The notes below the pieces were generated by a model, which was not told the DNA's origin, searched no databases, and saw only the letters and a program-made list of their open reading frames with translations. From Geobacter sp. UBA6802 (GTDB lineage: Bacteria; Desulfobacterota; Desulfuromonadia; Geobacterales; Pseudopelobacteraceae), in the NCBI GenBank assembly GCA_002452325.1, contig DKFG01000222.1, positions 180 through 6,607 on the forward strand: 6,428 nucleotides of DNA, given 5' to 3'. Positions 1 through 6,001 of this stretch are shown here, one piece after another. The position numbers and the translations under genes were made by a program. How positions within the stretch are numbered: position 1 is the first letter of the stretch; each line of letters starts with the position of its first letter.

Positions 1-2
1 CC

Positions 3-662
3 CTGTTTCTGGATGAGATCGGCGACCTCTCCATCGCCTCCCAGGTCAAGCTGCTGCGGCTGCTGCAGGAGGGGGAATACTACCCGCTGGGCAGTGATCG
101 TCCCAAGCGGCTGCGGGCTCGGGTGATTGTGGCCACCCATGCCGATCTGGCAACTAAAGAGGCATCAGGCCAGTTTCGGCGTGACCTCTACTACCGCCTG
201 AAGACCCATCAGGTACGGATCCCAGCCCTGCGTGACCGGCGTTGCGATATCCCACTGTTGCTGGAACACTTTCTGGCAGAGGCGGCCCAGGTGTTGGGCA
301 AGAAAAAACCCACCGCCCCAAGGGAACTGGCCCAGCTGCTGGCCACCTACCCCTTTCCCGGTAATGTGCGGGAGCTGAAGGCGCTGGTCTATGATGCGGT
401 CAGCCTACACACTGGCGGCGTACTCTCCATGGAACGCTTCATCAACGCCATTGGCCCCCGGGCAGCCACTCCGACAGCAGCCTCCCCGGAGCGACGTAAT
501 CCGTTTCTCTGCTGCGAACGGCTGCCCACCTTTAGCGAGGCCGCCGAACTGCTGGTAACTGAGGCGATGCAGCGCAGCAACGGCAACCAGACCATTGCAG
601 CCCGGCTGCTGGGGATCTCGCAACCGGCATTGTCCAAACGGCTGAAACAGCGGGAGTCCTAG
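3..662 (+). CDS. Sigma-54-dependent transcriptional activator, C-terminal part (5' end outside window)
   Basis: Partial gene: the frame is open from base 3, and the only ATG track start (123) lies inside the AAA+ domain, so the true start is upstream. The product is an NtrC-type activator, which binds an enhancer and uses ATP to open sigma-54 RNA polymerase complexes. Visible in order: Walker B (LFLDEIGDLS, at the window edge), a sensor I region (RVIVATHADL), the arginine-finger segment (GQFRRDLYYRL), sensor II (PFPGNVREL), a linker rich in Ala, Pro and Arg, and a C-terminal Fis-type helix-turn-helix (AARLLGISQPALSKRLKQ). Walker A, the GAFTGA loop and the sensory domain are not in the window, so the signal cannot be read. 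A hairpin terminator follows at 822-845. A DcuA/B-type transporter with a sigma-54-like promoter lies 5.6 kb downstream on the same strand and is the most plausible target (inference). Family certain; specific role uncertain. Confidence 0.95.
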   Translation: MFLDEIGDLSIASQVKLLRLLQEGEYYPLGSDRPKRLRARVIVATHADLATKEASGQFRRDLYYRLKTHQVRIPALRDRRCDIPLLLEHFLAEAAQVLGKKKPTAPRELAQLLATYPFPGNVRELKALVYDAVSLHTGGVLSMERFINAIGPRAATPTAASPERRNPFLCCERLPTFSEAAELLVTEAMQRSNGNQTIAARLLGISQPALSKRLKQRES

Positions 663-821
663 CAGATGGCAGTAACACCCCCACAGAAACTGAAACCGAT
701 AAGCCGCTGCAAGGCCGAATTCACCGGAATACGCACTTGCCGCAAAAGGACATCAAGAAACACTAGAAAAGCAGGCCGTTGGACAAGCCACTCAAAATAT
801 GTGTGTTTGATGGTAAACAGG

Positions 822-845
822 AAAGGCGGCCGATTGGCCGCCTTT
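822..845 (+). terminator. Rho-independent terminator after the sigma-54 activator gene
   Basis: A perfect 10-bp inverted repeat AAAGGCGGCC / GGCCGCCTTT with a GATT loop, its 3' arm running into TTTT then AC. It ends the transcript of the activator gene 160 bp upstream. The 663-821 leader to it holds no convincing gene. A nearly identical hairpin occurs at 2159-2183. Confidence 0.8.
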
Positions 846-877
846 TACATTCTGTAAGCTGTCACTTGATGCCATAA

Positions 878-947
878 GGGTGTATACGGGTATTTTTTTG
901 GGTAATCCCGATTGCACTTACGGGTATTTAAGGGTATTGTTTTGGGT
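878..947 (+). promoter_or_regulatory. Tandem operator-like repeat of phased GGGT elements upstream of fic
   Basis: GGGT occurs at 878, 888, 900, 922, 932 and 944. The spacings are 10 and 12, then 22, then 10 and 12. This makes two copies (878-903 and 922-947) of a 26-bp imperfect direct repeat, 22 of 26 bases identical, starting 44 bp apart; the shared core is GGGTATTNTTTTGGGT. All elements have the same orientation and roughly helical phasing. The second copy ends just before the fic ribosome binding site (GGGAG, 948-952). A weak promoter-like pair TTGCAC (913-918) and TATTGT (935-940) overlaps it. The likely role is binding by a repressor, possibly the winged helix of the Fic protein itself; the binder is inference. 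Confidence 0.55.
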
Positions 948-961
948 GGGAGCACAAACCT

Positions 962-2011
962 ATGATCAAAACATCTTCAATTACCATTACTACCCAGATA
1001 CTGAATCTTATCGCCGAACTTGATGAATTCAAGGGGCGCTGGGAACTACTTGGCCGGCTGGCTCCTGACAAGCTCGGTTCACTTAAACGTGTGGCAACCA
1101 TTGAATCCGTTGGCTCATCCACCAGAATTGAAGGAGTCAGACTGTCTGATCTCCAGGTTGAAACGCTACTGGCGAATCTGGAAATGCAATCGTTCCGCTC
1201 CCGTGATGAAGAGGAAGTAGCCGGTTACGCCGAGGCGATGAATACGATCCATGATGCATGGGAGCATAACCCCTTTACCGAGAACCACATCAAACAGCTT
1301 CACGGCATTACCCTGAAGTACAGCAGCAAAGATAGTGCTCACCGGGGAGAGTACAAGACGCTGCCTAACAACGTGGAGGCCTTTGATGCCGATGGCAAAA
1401 GCATCGGCGTTATTTTTGAGACAGCATCCCCTTTCGACACATCACGATTGATGGCAGAACTGGTCAGCAGTACAGTGGCCGCTCTGCGGGAGAAAGAGCT
1501 ACATCCGCTACTGGTGATCGGCGCATTTGTCGTCCATTTTCTGGCTATCCACCCGTTCCAGGACGGCAACGGTCGTCTCTCCCGCGTTCTGACCACCTTG
1601 CTGCTCCTGCAAAGCGGCTACCGCTATGTGCCGTACAGTTCGCTGGAACGGATTGTAGAAGAAAACAAAGATGGTTATTACCGTGCACTGCGGGCTTCAC
1701 AAAAACTTATCCGCAGTGAAGACGAAAATCTGGATGATTGGCTGTATTTCTTTCTGACCAGTCTGAAAAAGCAGAAAGACATCCTGCTCGGCAAGATCGA
1801 GCGCGAACAGTTGCTGGAGAAGCTGGCACCGTTGGAGGAAAAGTTGCTGGCCATCGCCAAGGAGCGAGGCAGGATCACCATTGCCGATGCCGTAACCCTC
1901 CTAGCTGCCAATCGCAATACCGTCAAGCTGCACCTGCGCCAACTGGTTCAGCAGGGGTATTTGGAACAACACGGCAGCGGTAAAGGGACGTGGTATTCGG
2001 TGGGGAGATAG
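962..2011 (+). CDS. Fic family protein with N-terminal inhibitory motif and C-terminal winged helix
   Basis: 349 aa. Fic enzymes mostly transfer AMP from ATP to a hydroxyl group of a target protein. The catalytic motif is intact: HPFQDGNGRLSR at residues 197-208, matching HxFx(D/E)GNGRxxR, with the general base His197. Residues 53-58 (STRIEG) match the (S/T)xxxE(G/N) inhibitory helix, with Glu57 as the residue that blocks productive ATP binding, so this is a class II autoinhibited Fic. The flap segment before the core is around HRGEYKTLPN (127-136). Residues 290-349 form a winged helix-turn-helix (TIADAVTLLAANRNTVKLHLRQLV region, then a GKGTWY wing), suggesting DNA binding and possible autoregulation at the repeats directly upstream. 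The start is set by ATG 962 with GGGAG at 948-952, 9 nt before. It is transcribed opposite to the rest of the island. The target protein cannot be deduced. Confidence 0.93.
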   Translation: MIKTSSITITTQILNLIAELDEFKGRWELLGRLAPDKLGSLKRVATIESVGSSTRIEGVRLSDLQVETLLANLEMQSFRSRDEEEVAGYAEAMNTIHDAWEHNPFTENHIKQLHGITLKYSSKDSAHRGEYKTLPNNVEAFDADGKSIGVIFETASPFDTSRLMAELVSSTVAALREKELHPLLVIGAFVVHFLAIHPFQDGNGRLSRVLTTLLLLQSGYRYVPYSSLERIVEENKDGYYRALRASQKLIRSEDENLDDWLYFFLTSLKKQKDILLGKIEREQLLEKLAPLEEKLLAIAKERGRITIADAVTLLAANRNTVKLHLRQLVQQGYLEQHGSGKGTWYSVGR

Positions 2012-2140
2012 GACGCCGATTGGCAGCGGGCCATGGATCTGCACATTACCGCGGTGCCGACGCACCTGTGCGGAGGCAGGCGCCTGAGCGGTTTCGCAGC
2101 CTATGATGATTTTGTCCGTCTGATCGGGAAGAGCCGGTAA
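2012..2140 (+). pseudogene. Possible 3' remnant of an unidentified gene
   Basis: The frame directly after the fic stop stays open to TAA at 2138-2140. Read from ATG 2033 it gives 35 residues, including HLCGGRRLSGFAAYDDF and ending RLIGKSR. The stretch is more GC-rich than the neighbouring methyltransferase gene and has gene-like codon endings. No good ribosome binding site precedes the ATG, and a terminator hairpin follows within 20 bp. That is the pattern expected for the surviving tail of a gene whose front was replaced. I do not recognise the family. It could also be chance, or a very short real gene. Confidence 0.3.
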
Positions 2141-2158
2141 GCTCTTTTGCAGAACAAC

Positions 2159-2183
2159 AAAGGCGGCCGACTGGCCGTTTTTT
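2159..2183 (+). terminator. Rho-independent terminator downstream of fic
   Basis: AAAGGCGGCC, loop GACT, then GGCCGTTTTTT: a 10-bp stem counting two G-U pairs, followed by a run of T. It serves plus-strand transcripts from fic and the remnant. The stem and loop match the hairpin at 822-845 in 18 of the first 19 bases, and similarity continues into the flanks. Confidence 0.75.
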
Positions 2184-2195
2184 AATTGAAATATG

Positions 2196-2217
2196 AAAAA
2201 GCCCTAGCTTCCCGCTG
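2196..2217 (-). terminator. Weak candidate terminator for the ATPase-methyltransferase operon
   Basis: On the minus strand, CCAGC-GGGAA-GCT(A)GG forms a short stem with one bulged A, followed by GC and five T (2200-2196). It lies just after the methyltransferase stop at 2228. The stem is short, so termination may be inefficient. Confidence 0.3.
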
Positions 2218-2227
2218 GTGGAATTTT

Positions 2228-3103
2228 TTATGCAGCAGATTTTGTTTGCGGTATGGCCTCATCTGGGATGAAAAGATGCTGACTGAAAAACATCACTTCG
2301 TTTCCGATATATCGGCGCTGCGCCGTGTAATTCAGACCATAGCTGAGAGACTTACTTAATTTGTACATTGAACAAATCTCTTCAACATTGTCATAAGATA
2401 CAACCCAAGGCCATTGAAAATTGTCGTTCTGAAGTGTTTCGGCAATCCCGTTGTGATCGTCATGTTCGTAGTAGTTGCGATACAAGCCTTTTCCTTTGAC
2501 GTAATAAGGAGGGTCAAGGTAGATCAGGGATTTCTGTGGAAGGAAGTCTGCGCAACGATTTAATAGTTGCAATGAATCCTCGCAATACACTGAAACGTTG
2601 TCTGCATGTTCTGCAATTTTTTTAATCCGAGCAGCAATTACATCTTTTTTGAAGCGTGCGTCGAGCTTGTACTCACCAATTTGCGCTTTCCCCCCAATAA
2701 CACCAGCCTTCAAAATTCCAGAACGATTCGTTCGATTCAAGAAGAGCGTCGCAAATCCTTTTTCAACCATACTGACTTCATTTCCATTACGGAGCACTGA
2801 GCGCCACTTAAACCATTCCTCCATGGTAATTGGCGTTGATTCAAGCAAGTCTAATAATTCAACCGCATACTGAGTCACAGATACCCAAAAAGCGTAAACA
2901 GCGGGGTCTATGTCATTTATATGAATATGACTGACATACCCGTGGAATAATAGGTCCAAGGCGACTCCAGCACCGCCAGCGTAAGGCTCAAGATAATGAC
3001 CGCCTACCAATCTGTTAGCCTCCATAATCTCAGCTATAAATGGAGCAAAAGGCGCTTTGCCGCCAGGATAACGCAGAGGGCTATAGAGTTTGTTTGAGTA
3101 CAC
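2228..3103 (-). CDS. D12-class DNA adenine N6-methyltransferase (Dam-like)
   Basis: 291 aa from a GTG start at 3103. It transfers a methyl group from S-adenosylmethionine to N6 of adenine at a specific DNA site. Motifs in D12 (alpha) order: N-terminal LRYPGGK (residues 10-16), SAM-binding motif I as EPYAGGAG (39-46), NDIDP (63-67), FLNRTNRSGI (121-130), and catalytic motif IV DPPY (197-200). A target-recognition region lies between motif I and DPPY. SYDN (236-239) and a GNEVMFFS tail complete the fold. Nothing catalytic is missing. The start is supported by AAGGGG (3116-3111), 7 nt before GTG. It begins 2 nt after the stop of the ATPase gene, so the two are almost certainly one translationally coupled transcript. 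Likely job: modify host DNA so the partner spares it, or control the partner (inference). Target sequence unknown; GATC is only a guess from the family. Confidence 0.93.
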   Translation of the reverse strand: MYSNKLYSPLRYPGGKAPFAPFIAEIMEANRLVGGHYLEPYAGGAGVALDLLFHGYVSHIHINDIDPAVYAFWVSVTQYAVELLDLLESTPITMEEWFKWRSVLRNGNEVSMVEKGFATLFLNRTNRSGILKAGVIGGKAQIGEYKLDARFKKDVIAARIKKIAEHADNVSVYCEDSLQLLNRCADFLPQKSLIYLDPPYYVKGKGLYRNYYEHDDHNGIAETLQNDNFQWPWVVSYDNVEEICSMYKLSKSLSYGLNYTAQRRYIGNEVMFFSQHLFIPDEAIPQTKSAA

Positions 3104-3105
3104 GA

Positions 3106-4791
3106 CTATGCCCCTTTCAGTCTCACATTCAATGAGGCCAATTTCGACTCATCAACAAAATGTCCATTTTTCATAACGTTGCGCATAGTCTTCAAAAAAT
3201 CATTCAAGAACTTATTACATAATACTTGATTGGACTCAATCCAGCTCTTCCAAGGGTTAACAGAAGCCAAGAGTCTTTGGAAATCGCCAGTCTTATAGAA
3301 ACGTTTAAACATGTCTCGCGCTTTGGGCTTTCCATCATTATCGCCTTGTTGATAATCAGCTACGCACCTCTTTAGATCTACGCTAGCGCCACTGACAGCA
3401 AGCTCTCTAATCAACTCTCTGGCGGAATTGGTAAAAACATCACGTGTAAACTGTAGTTCATTCCTCCAAAAAGTATGATCTGACGGCAGATTGTATAGAT
3501 ACTCAAAGATCAACTGATCTGGCGGCAGATGTCCTGGAAGAAGTAGTACCGTCTTAAGCTTTTTCCCATGGATGCTCTGAGCCACATCCGCATCAAGGCA
3601 TACAATACTTCTCTCTGAAAATTCGGTAACTTTCTTTTGAATCAGTTGTATATAGTTGCTGCAGCCCAGCGTTATATCCGCAAGAGGATTCGTGAATTTT
3701 TTTAAAGGCTGGCGATTCATGATGGTCTTAAATAAATCGAAACCTTCTTTGTCTTCAAAATAGATATTTATTTTAGGCAAAGAGGATTTCGGGCTTGCAG
3801 CAATTGTTCTTGTATTAATGTCTGCACTTATTTGAGGCCATGACATATTCTGCATTATCTGAACATCGCCATAGGTGTTGCTCAGATAGACCGTCTTGTA
3901 TCGATTTCTATATGTCTGGCTTTGCTCAAATGCATACTCAATCAGCGTTGGCGAGTGAGAGGTCATGACCACCTGAATATTCAGGTCCTTACACTCCCGA
4001 TCAAGCATTTTCAACAGATTAATTTGCGCCGTCGGAAATAGCCCTGCATCTGCCTCATCTATCAGCAACAAGCCCCCCTTGTAGTCTGGATAATCCTCCT
4101 TCAACTTTCGGAAAGACATGATCGCCAGTACAATTTGACCTGCATTGTCTTCTCCGGCAGAGACAGATTCCTGATCGTAATTATCACCGTGTGCTACTGC
4201 TGAGCTGATGGTTCCTTCCGTACCTGTTGCTCGTGAAGAACTTCTGTTCAGCAGTTCATTGGTCAAACCAATAAATTTTTTACTATGCGTATTTAGGTAT
4301 GCAGAATCAATAACGTTGTATTCCCTGTTTGCAATGGGATAGAGGCGCTTCAGACTTAGAAAAATAACTGGGTGTGTGAAATTTCTACTTTTATTTCCGA
4401 CCGCCACACTATTGTTTCTAACCACGGGCCTCGGAGATTTGCCACGTCTCATTAGTTCAAGCTTTGCAGTAGCTGTTTGATTGGTATAGCCATCTTGCAA
4501 CTCAATATCGACCTTCATAGAACCCGGAATATCAAACGTATCGGATATCCTGAAATGATCGCGATATTGTGATTTAAAATCACCACCAGTAATTTGTCGA
4601 TAGGAAAGAGATTCATCTTTGACGTAGTCTTTTTCAAAGCTAAAAATTTGTGCTGCTATCCCAAGAATGGATGACTTGGATGTGCCATTCTTTCCACAGA
4701 TCACGGTAATGTGGCTACCAAACTCAATCTCCACATTATTCAATGCACGAAATTTTTCAATTTTTAATTTTTTCAATTGAGTTTTTGACAT
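3106..4791 (-). CDS. OLD-like ABC-type ATPase with TOPRIM-like C-terminal domain (putative defence effector)
   Basis: 561 aa from the chosen start. The N-terminal ABC/SMC-like ATPase begins KLKIEKFRALNNVEIEFG, typical of OLD/RecF-like proteins. It has Walker A GKNGTSKSS (33-41), an ABC-signature-like SAGEDN (211-216), Walker B GGLLLIDEADAGLFP (239-253, Asp245-Glu246) and an H-loop TSHSPTLI (His279). The C-terminal part has a TOPRIM-like pattern: IYFEDKEG (Glu346), then IVCLDADVAQ (Asp400, Asp402), which would bind metal for DNA or RNA cleavage. The combination fits OLD-family nucleases and resembles fused forms of PARIS (AriA ATPase plus AriB TOPRIM). I cannot place it in a named system. Start: ATG 4791 has GGAG 8 nt upstream; ATG 4797 is only 2 nt from it, and GTG 4824 lacks a spaced site. 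A weak promoter (TTGCCG 4866-4861, TATATC 4842-4837, 18-bp spacer) lies inside the broken hepT gene. One hand-counted 60-base line (3121-3180) is 35% GC, against 63% for bases 1-60. Confidence 0.87.
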   Translation of the reverse strand: MSKTQLKKLKIEKFRALNNVEIEFGSHITVICGKNGTSKSSILGIAAQIFSFEKDYVKDESLSYRQITGGDFKSQYRDHFRISDTFDIPGSMKVDIELQDGYTNQTATAKLELMRRGKSPRPVVRNNSVAVGNKSRNFTHPVIFLSLKRLYPIANREYNVIDSAYLNTHSKKFIGLTNELLNRSSSRATGTEGTISSAVAHGDNYDQESVSAGEDNAGQIVLAIMSFRKLKEDYPDYKGGLLLIDEADAGLFPTAQINLLKMLDRECKDLNIQVVMTSHSPTLIEYAFEQSQTYRNRYKTVYLSNTYGDVQIMQNMSWPQISADINTRTIAASPKSSLPKINIYFEDKEGFDLFKTIMNRQPLKKFTNPLADITLGCSNYIQLIQKKVTEFSERSIVCLDADVAQSIHGKKLKTVLLLPGHLPPDQLIFEYLYNLPSDHTFWRNELQFTRDVFTNSARELIRELAVSGASVDLKRCVADYQQGDNDGKPKARDMFKRFYKTGDFQRLLASVNPWKSWIESNQVLCNKFLNDFLKTMRNVMKNGHFVDESKLASLNVRLKGA

Positions 4792-4845
4792 ATCCATAAC
4801 TCCGACTTGATAGATAGTACCCACTCCAAGTTGAACGATATATGG

Positions 4846-4953
4846 TCAAATCATGAAGATCGGCAAAAACAGTGCAATCTGCTCCAATGACTGAATTGCC
4901 GCGCCTGATTCCAATATGTCCTGGCAATACAGAAGCTGTGTACGTTCAGACAT
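4846..4953 (-). pseudogene. hepT: hepT remnant: HEPN toxin gene truncated after 35 codons
   Basis: Too short for routine gene calling, but its context is telling. The ATG at 4953 overlaps the stop of the MntA-type gene by 8 bases (ATGTCTGA), the usual coupling of mntA and hepT. The product starts MSERTQLLYCQDILESGAAI, closely matching the N-terminus of HepT/HEPN RNases (MSER...L...DILE...AI). After about residue 22 the similarity stops and a TGA follows at 4848-4846. A complete HepT has about 110 residues and carries the RX4-6H catalytic motif in its second half; that part is absent here, and I find no matching piece beside the methyltransferase at 2184-2227. The ATPase gene starts 55 bases later. 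The toxin is thus almost certainly dead. Recognition rests on my memory of HepT N-termini; the overlap and truncation are directly visible. Confidence 0.65.
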
Positions 4954-5245
4954 GGATAATCTCCTTGGCAACTATCTCACGCGCCAACGGCTTCAAGGTG
5001 CTTTCAATGCCAAGGTCAACCGTCTTGCCCAGCTGCTGTTCAAGGTAACGCCTGATGCCAAGAAAATTCCCCAAGGATTTCTTTTCAGATCTGATCTCTA
5101 TGGCAATGTCGATATCAGAATCCTCGCGAGCCTCTCCTCTGGCATAACTACCGAAGAGGCCGACGCTCACCACACCGAAACGCTGCGCCATTTCATCCTT
5201 GTGCGTCTGCAGGAACATGATGATATCGTTTTTATTGCTGACCAT
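4946..5245 (-). CDS. mntA: MntA-type minimal nucleotidyltransferase (antitoxin of a broken MNT-HEPN pair)
   Basis: 99 aa, the normal size for minimal nucleotidyltransferases. The active-site motif GSX10DXD is intact: Gly32-Ser33 ... Asp44-x-Asp46 in GSYARGEAREDSDIDI, with a third acidic residue in VDLGI (Asp77). MntA antitoxins neutralise the HEPN RNase HepT by attaching AMP groups to it. The start ATG 5245 has AGGAG (5256-5252) 6 nt upstream. The stop overlaps the start of a hepT gene that is truncated, so this antitoxin probably has no local toxin left; it may still act on a HepT encoded elsewhere. A promoter with -10 TATACT (5279-5274) and a poor -35 TTGCAT (5301-5296) lies just past the brnTA terminator. 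The plus-strand ORF over the same bases is a shadow. Confidence 0.9.
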   Translation of the reverse strand: MVSNKNDIIMFLQTHKDEMAQRFGVVSVGLFGSYARGEAREDSDIDIAIEIRSEKKSLGNFLGIRRYLEQQLGKTVDLGIESTLKPLAREIVAKEIIHV

Positions 5246-5295
5246 ACCGCGCTCCTAAGGACTGATTCGCAGGAGTATACATTGCACTGCCCAAA

Positions 5296-5333
5296 ATGCA
5301 AGAAGGGCCGCCAATCAGCGACCCTTCTTGCAT
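5296..5333 (-). terminator. Rho-independent terminator of the brnT-brnA operon
   Basis: A 12-bp perfect inverted repeat (5296-5307 with 5322-5333, ATGCAAGAAGGG arms) extended by one mismatch and three more pairs, with a six-base loop. On the minus strand the distal arm is followed by TTTTGGG, so it stops transcripts from brnA, which ends 46 bases before. The plus side has no T run. It separates brnTA from the mntA gene. Confidence 0.75.
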
Positions 5334-5379
5334 AGATTGAGATCTTCCCACCATGATTTAAGTATTTTACCATGTGTAA

Positions 5380-5691
5380 TCAATTGGCATGAGTCAGCTC
5401 TTCGCGCAAAATACGCCTTAACGTATCTTCAAGCAGATTCTGACTGAGATACTGCTTCAAAGCCTCATTGATCAGCGTTTGGTAGCCCCGATCACCGGCT
5501 TTAATTTTGAATGCAGCTACAACAGCAGTATCCAGCATGATGTTAACCCTCTGCTTACGCGGGGCATCCTTTAAACCGACCCGAAACCGGGCAGCATCAA
5601 GCATTGCCTGCGTCACTTTGGGTGCATCATCAGATATTGCTGAAGAAGAGCGCCTGTTCTTCTTTATCTGCTTTTCGGATTGAGATGACAT
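5380..5691 (-). CDS. brnA: BrnA-type antitoxin and autorepressor (ribbon-helix-helix)
   Basis: 103 aa. BrnA binds and neutralises the RNase toxin BrnT, and represses their shared promoter through a C-terminal ribbon-helix-helix domain. Here the polar, basic N-terminus (residues 1-25) is followed by KVTQAMLDAARFRVG (25-39), the usual toxin-binding segment. The RHH then follows: beta strand KQRVNIML (46-53), helix 54-65, the GDRGYQTLINEALKQYL turn and helix (66-82). This matches the DUF4415/BrnA family. The start ATG 5691 has an excellent GAGGAGG site about 6 nt upstream, located within brnT. The gene overlaps the end of brnT by 62 bases, in the standard toxin-first order. A helical tail after residue 84 (LLEDTLRRILREEL) is a little longer than in minimal members. 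Termination is at 5333-5296. Confidence 0.88.
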   Translation of the reverse strand: MSSQSEKQIKKNRRSSSAISDDAPKVTQAMLDAARFRVGLKDAPRKQRVNIMLDTAVVAAFKIKAGDRGYQTLINEALKQYLSQNLLEDTLRRILREELTHAN

Positions 5692-5902
5692 GAATTTCCT
5701 CCTCTGCTTCCGTATGCGCTACCAGAACCACTACCTGTGAACCGTACAACCCCATGGTGATCCACCGCTGTTCTCCGTAGTCAAATCTGCTGTCTTCCCA
5801 AGTGAATGTTGGACCGGCAAATATTTCAGCAGCACGGGCGAAGTCAATACCATGCTTCTTTATATTGCTGATCCGCTTCTTTTCATCCCATGTGAATAGC
5901 AT
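5630..5902 (-). CDS. brnT: BrnT-type ribonuclease toxin
   Basis: 90 aa from the chosen start. BrnT (DUF497) is a RelE-fold ribonuclease that stops growth by cleaving RNA when not held by BrnA. Family features visible: FTWDEKKRISNIKKHGIDFARAAEIF at the N-terminus (WDexK...N..KHGidF), WEDSRFDYGEQRW in the middle, a beta hairpin VVVLVAHTE, and the C-terminal HVISIRKADKEE that carries the conserved ISxRKA residues. No key residue seems lost. Start: the longer frame opens at ATG 5929, but a perfect TATAAT (5914-5909) lies between the two ATGs, family members begin at the MLFTWDE position, and ATG 5902 sits where transcription should start. I see no ribosome binding site before 5902, so translation may be leaderless. 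brnA overlaps the 3' end. Confidence 0.9.
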   Translation of the reverse strand: MLFTWDEKKRISNIKKHGIDFARAAEIFAGPTFTWEDSRFDYGEQRWITMGLYGSQVVVLVAHTEAEEEIHVISIRKADKEEQALFFSNI

Positions 5903-5908
5903 AGCACA

Positions 5909-5947
5909 ATTATACATATATTTATGCATATTGCAAGGAGTATATAC
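5909..5947 (-). promoter_or_regulatory. brnTA promoter with palindromic operator candidates
   Basis: On the minus strand, -35 TTGCAA (5936-5931), a 16-bp spacer and a perfect -10 TATAAT (5914-5909). The start point would be at or next to the A of the brnT ATG at 5902. Small palindromes overlap it: TGCATATTGCA (5925-5935, covering the -35), ATGCAT (5924-5929) and GTATATAC (5940-5947). The BrnA ribbon-helix-helix is expected to bind here for autorepression; which palindrome it uses is not decidable by eye. Confidence 0.5.
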
Positions 5948-6001
5948 GCGGGAGAACTGTCATCAGCAAATCGTGTCCTGACAGCCTCAAGATCTCCCCC
6001 C

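Noticed and set aside
666..857. 63-residue plus-strand frame after the sigma-54 activator gene
   Set aside because: It runs through the terminator hairpin, has no ribosome binding site and has a low-complexity basic composition; better read as 3' untranslated DNA.
2228..4791. Naming the ATPase-methyltransferase pair as PARIS or Gabija
   Set aside because: No UvrD-like helicase is present, and PARIS is not known to need a methyltransferase; domain similarity alone does not justify the name.
4792..4824. Longer ATPase starts at GTG 4824 or ATG 4797
   Set aside because: GTG 4824 has no properly spaced ribosome binding site and ATG 4797 is only 2 nt from GGAG; ATG 4791 has 8 nt spacing. ATG 4797 cannot be fully excluded.
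4916..5335. 139-residue plus-strand frame
   Set aside because: It lies antisense to the clear MntA-type gene with its GSX10DXD motif and runs into the brnTA terminator; a shadow.
5903..5929. Longer BrnT start at ATG 5929
   Set aside because: The perfect TATAAT lies between the two ATGs and the BrnT family begins near the MLFTWDE position; the nine extra residues look spurious.
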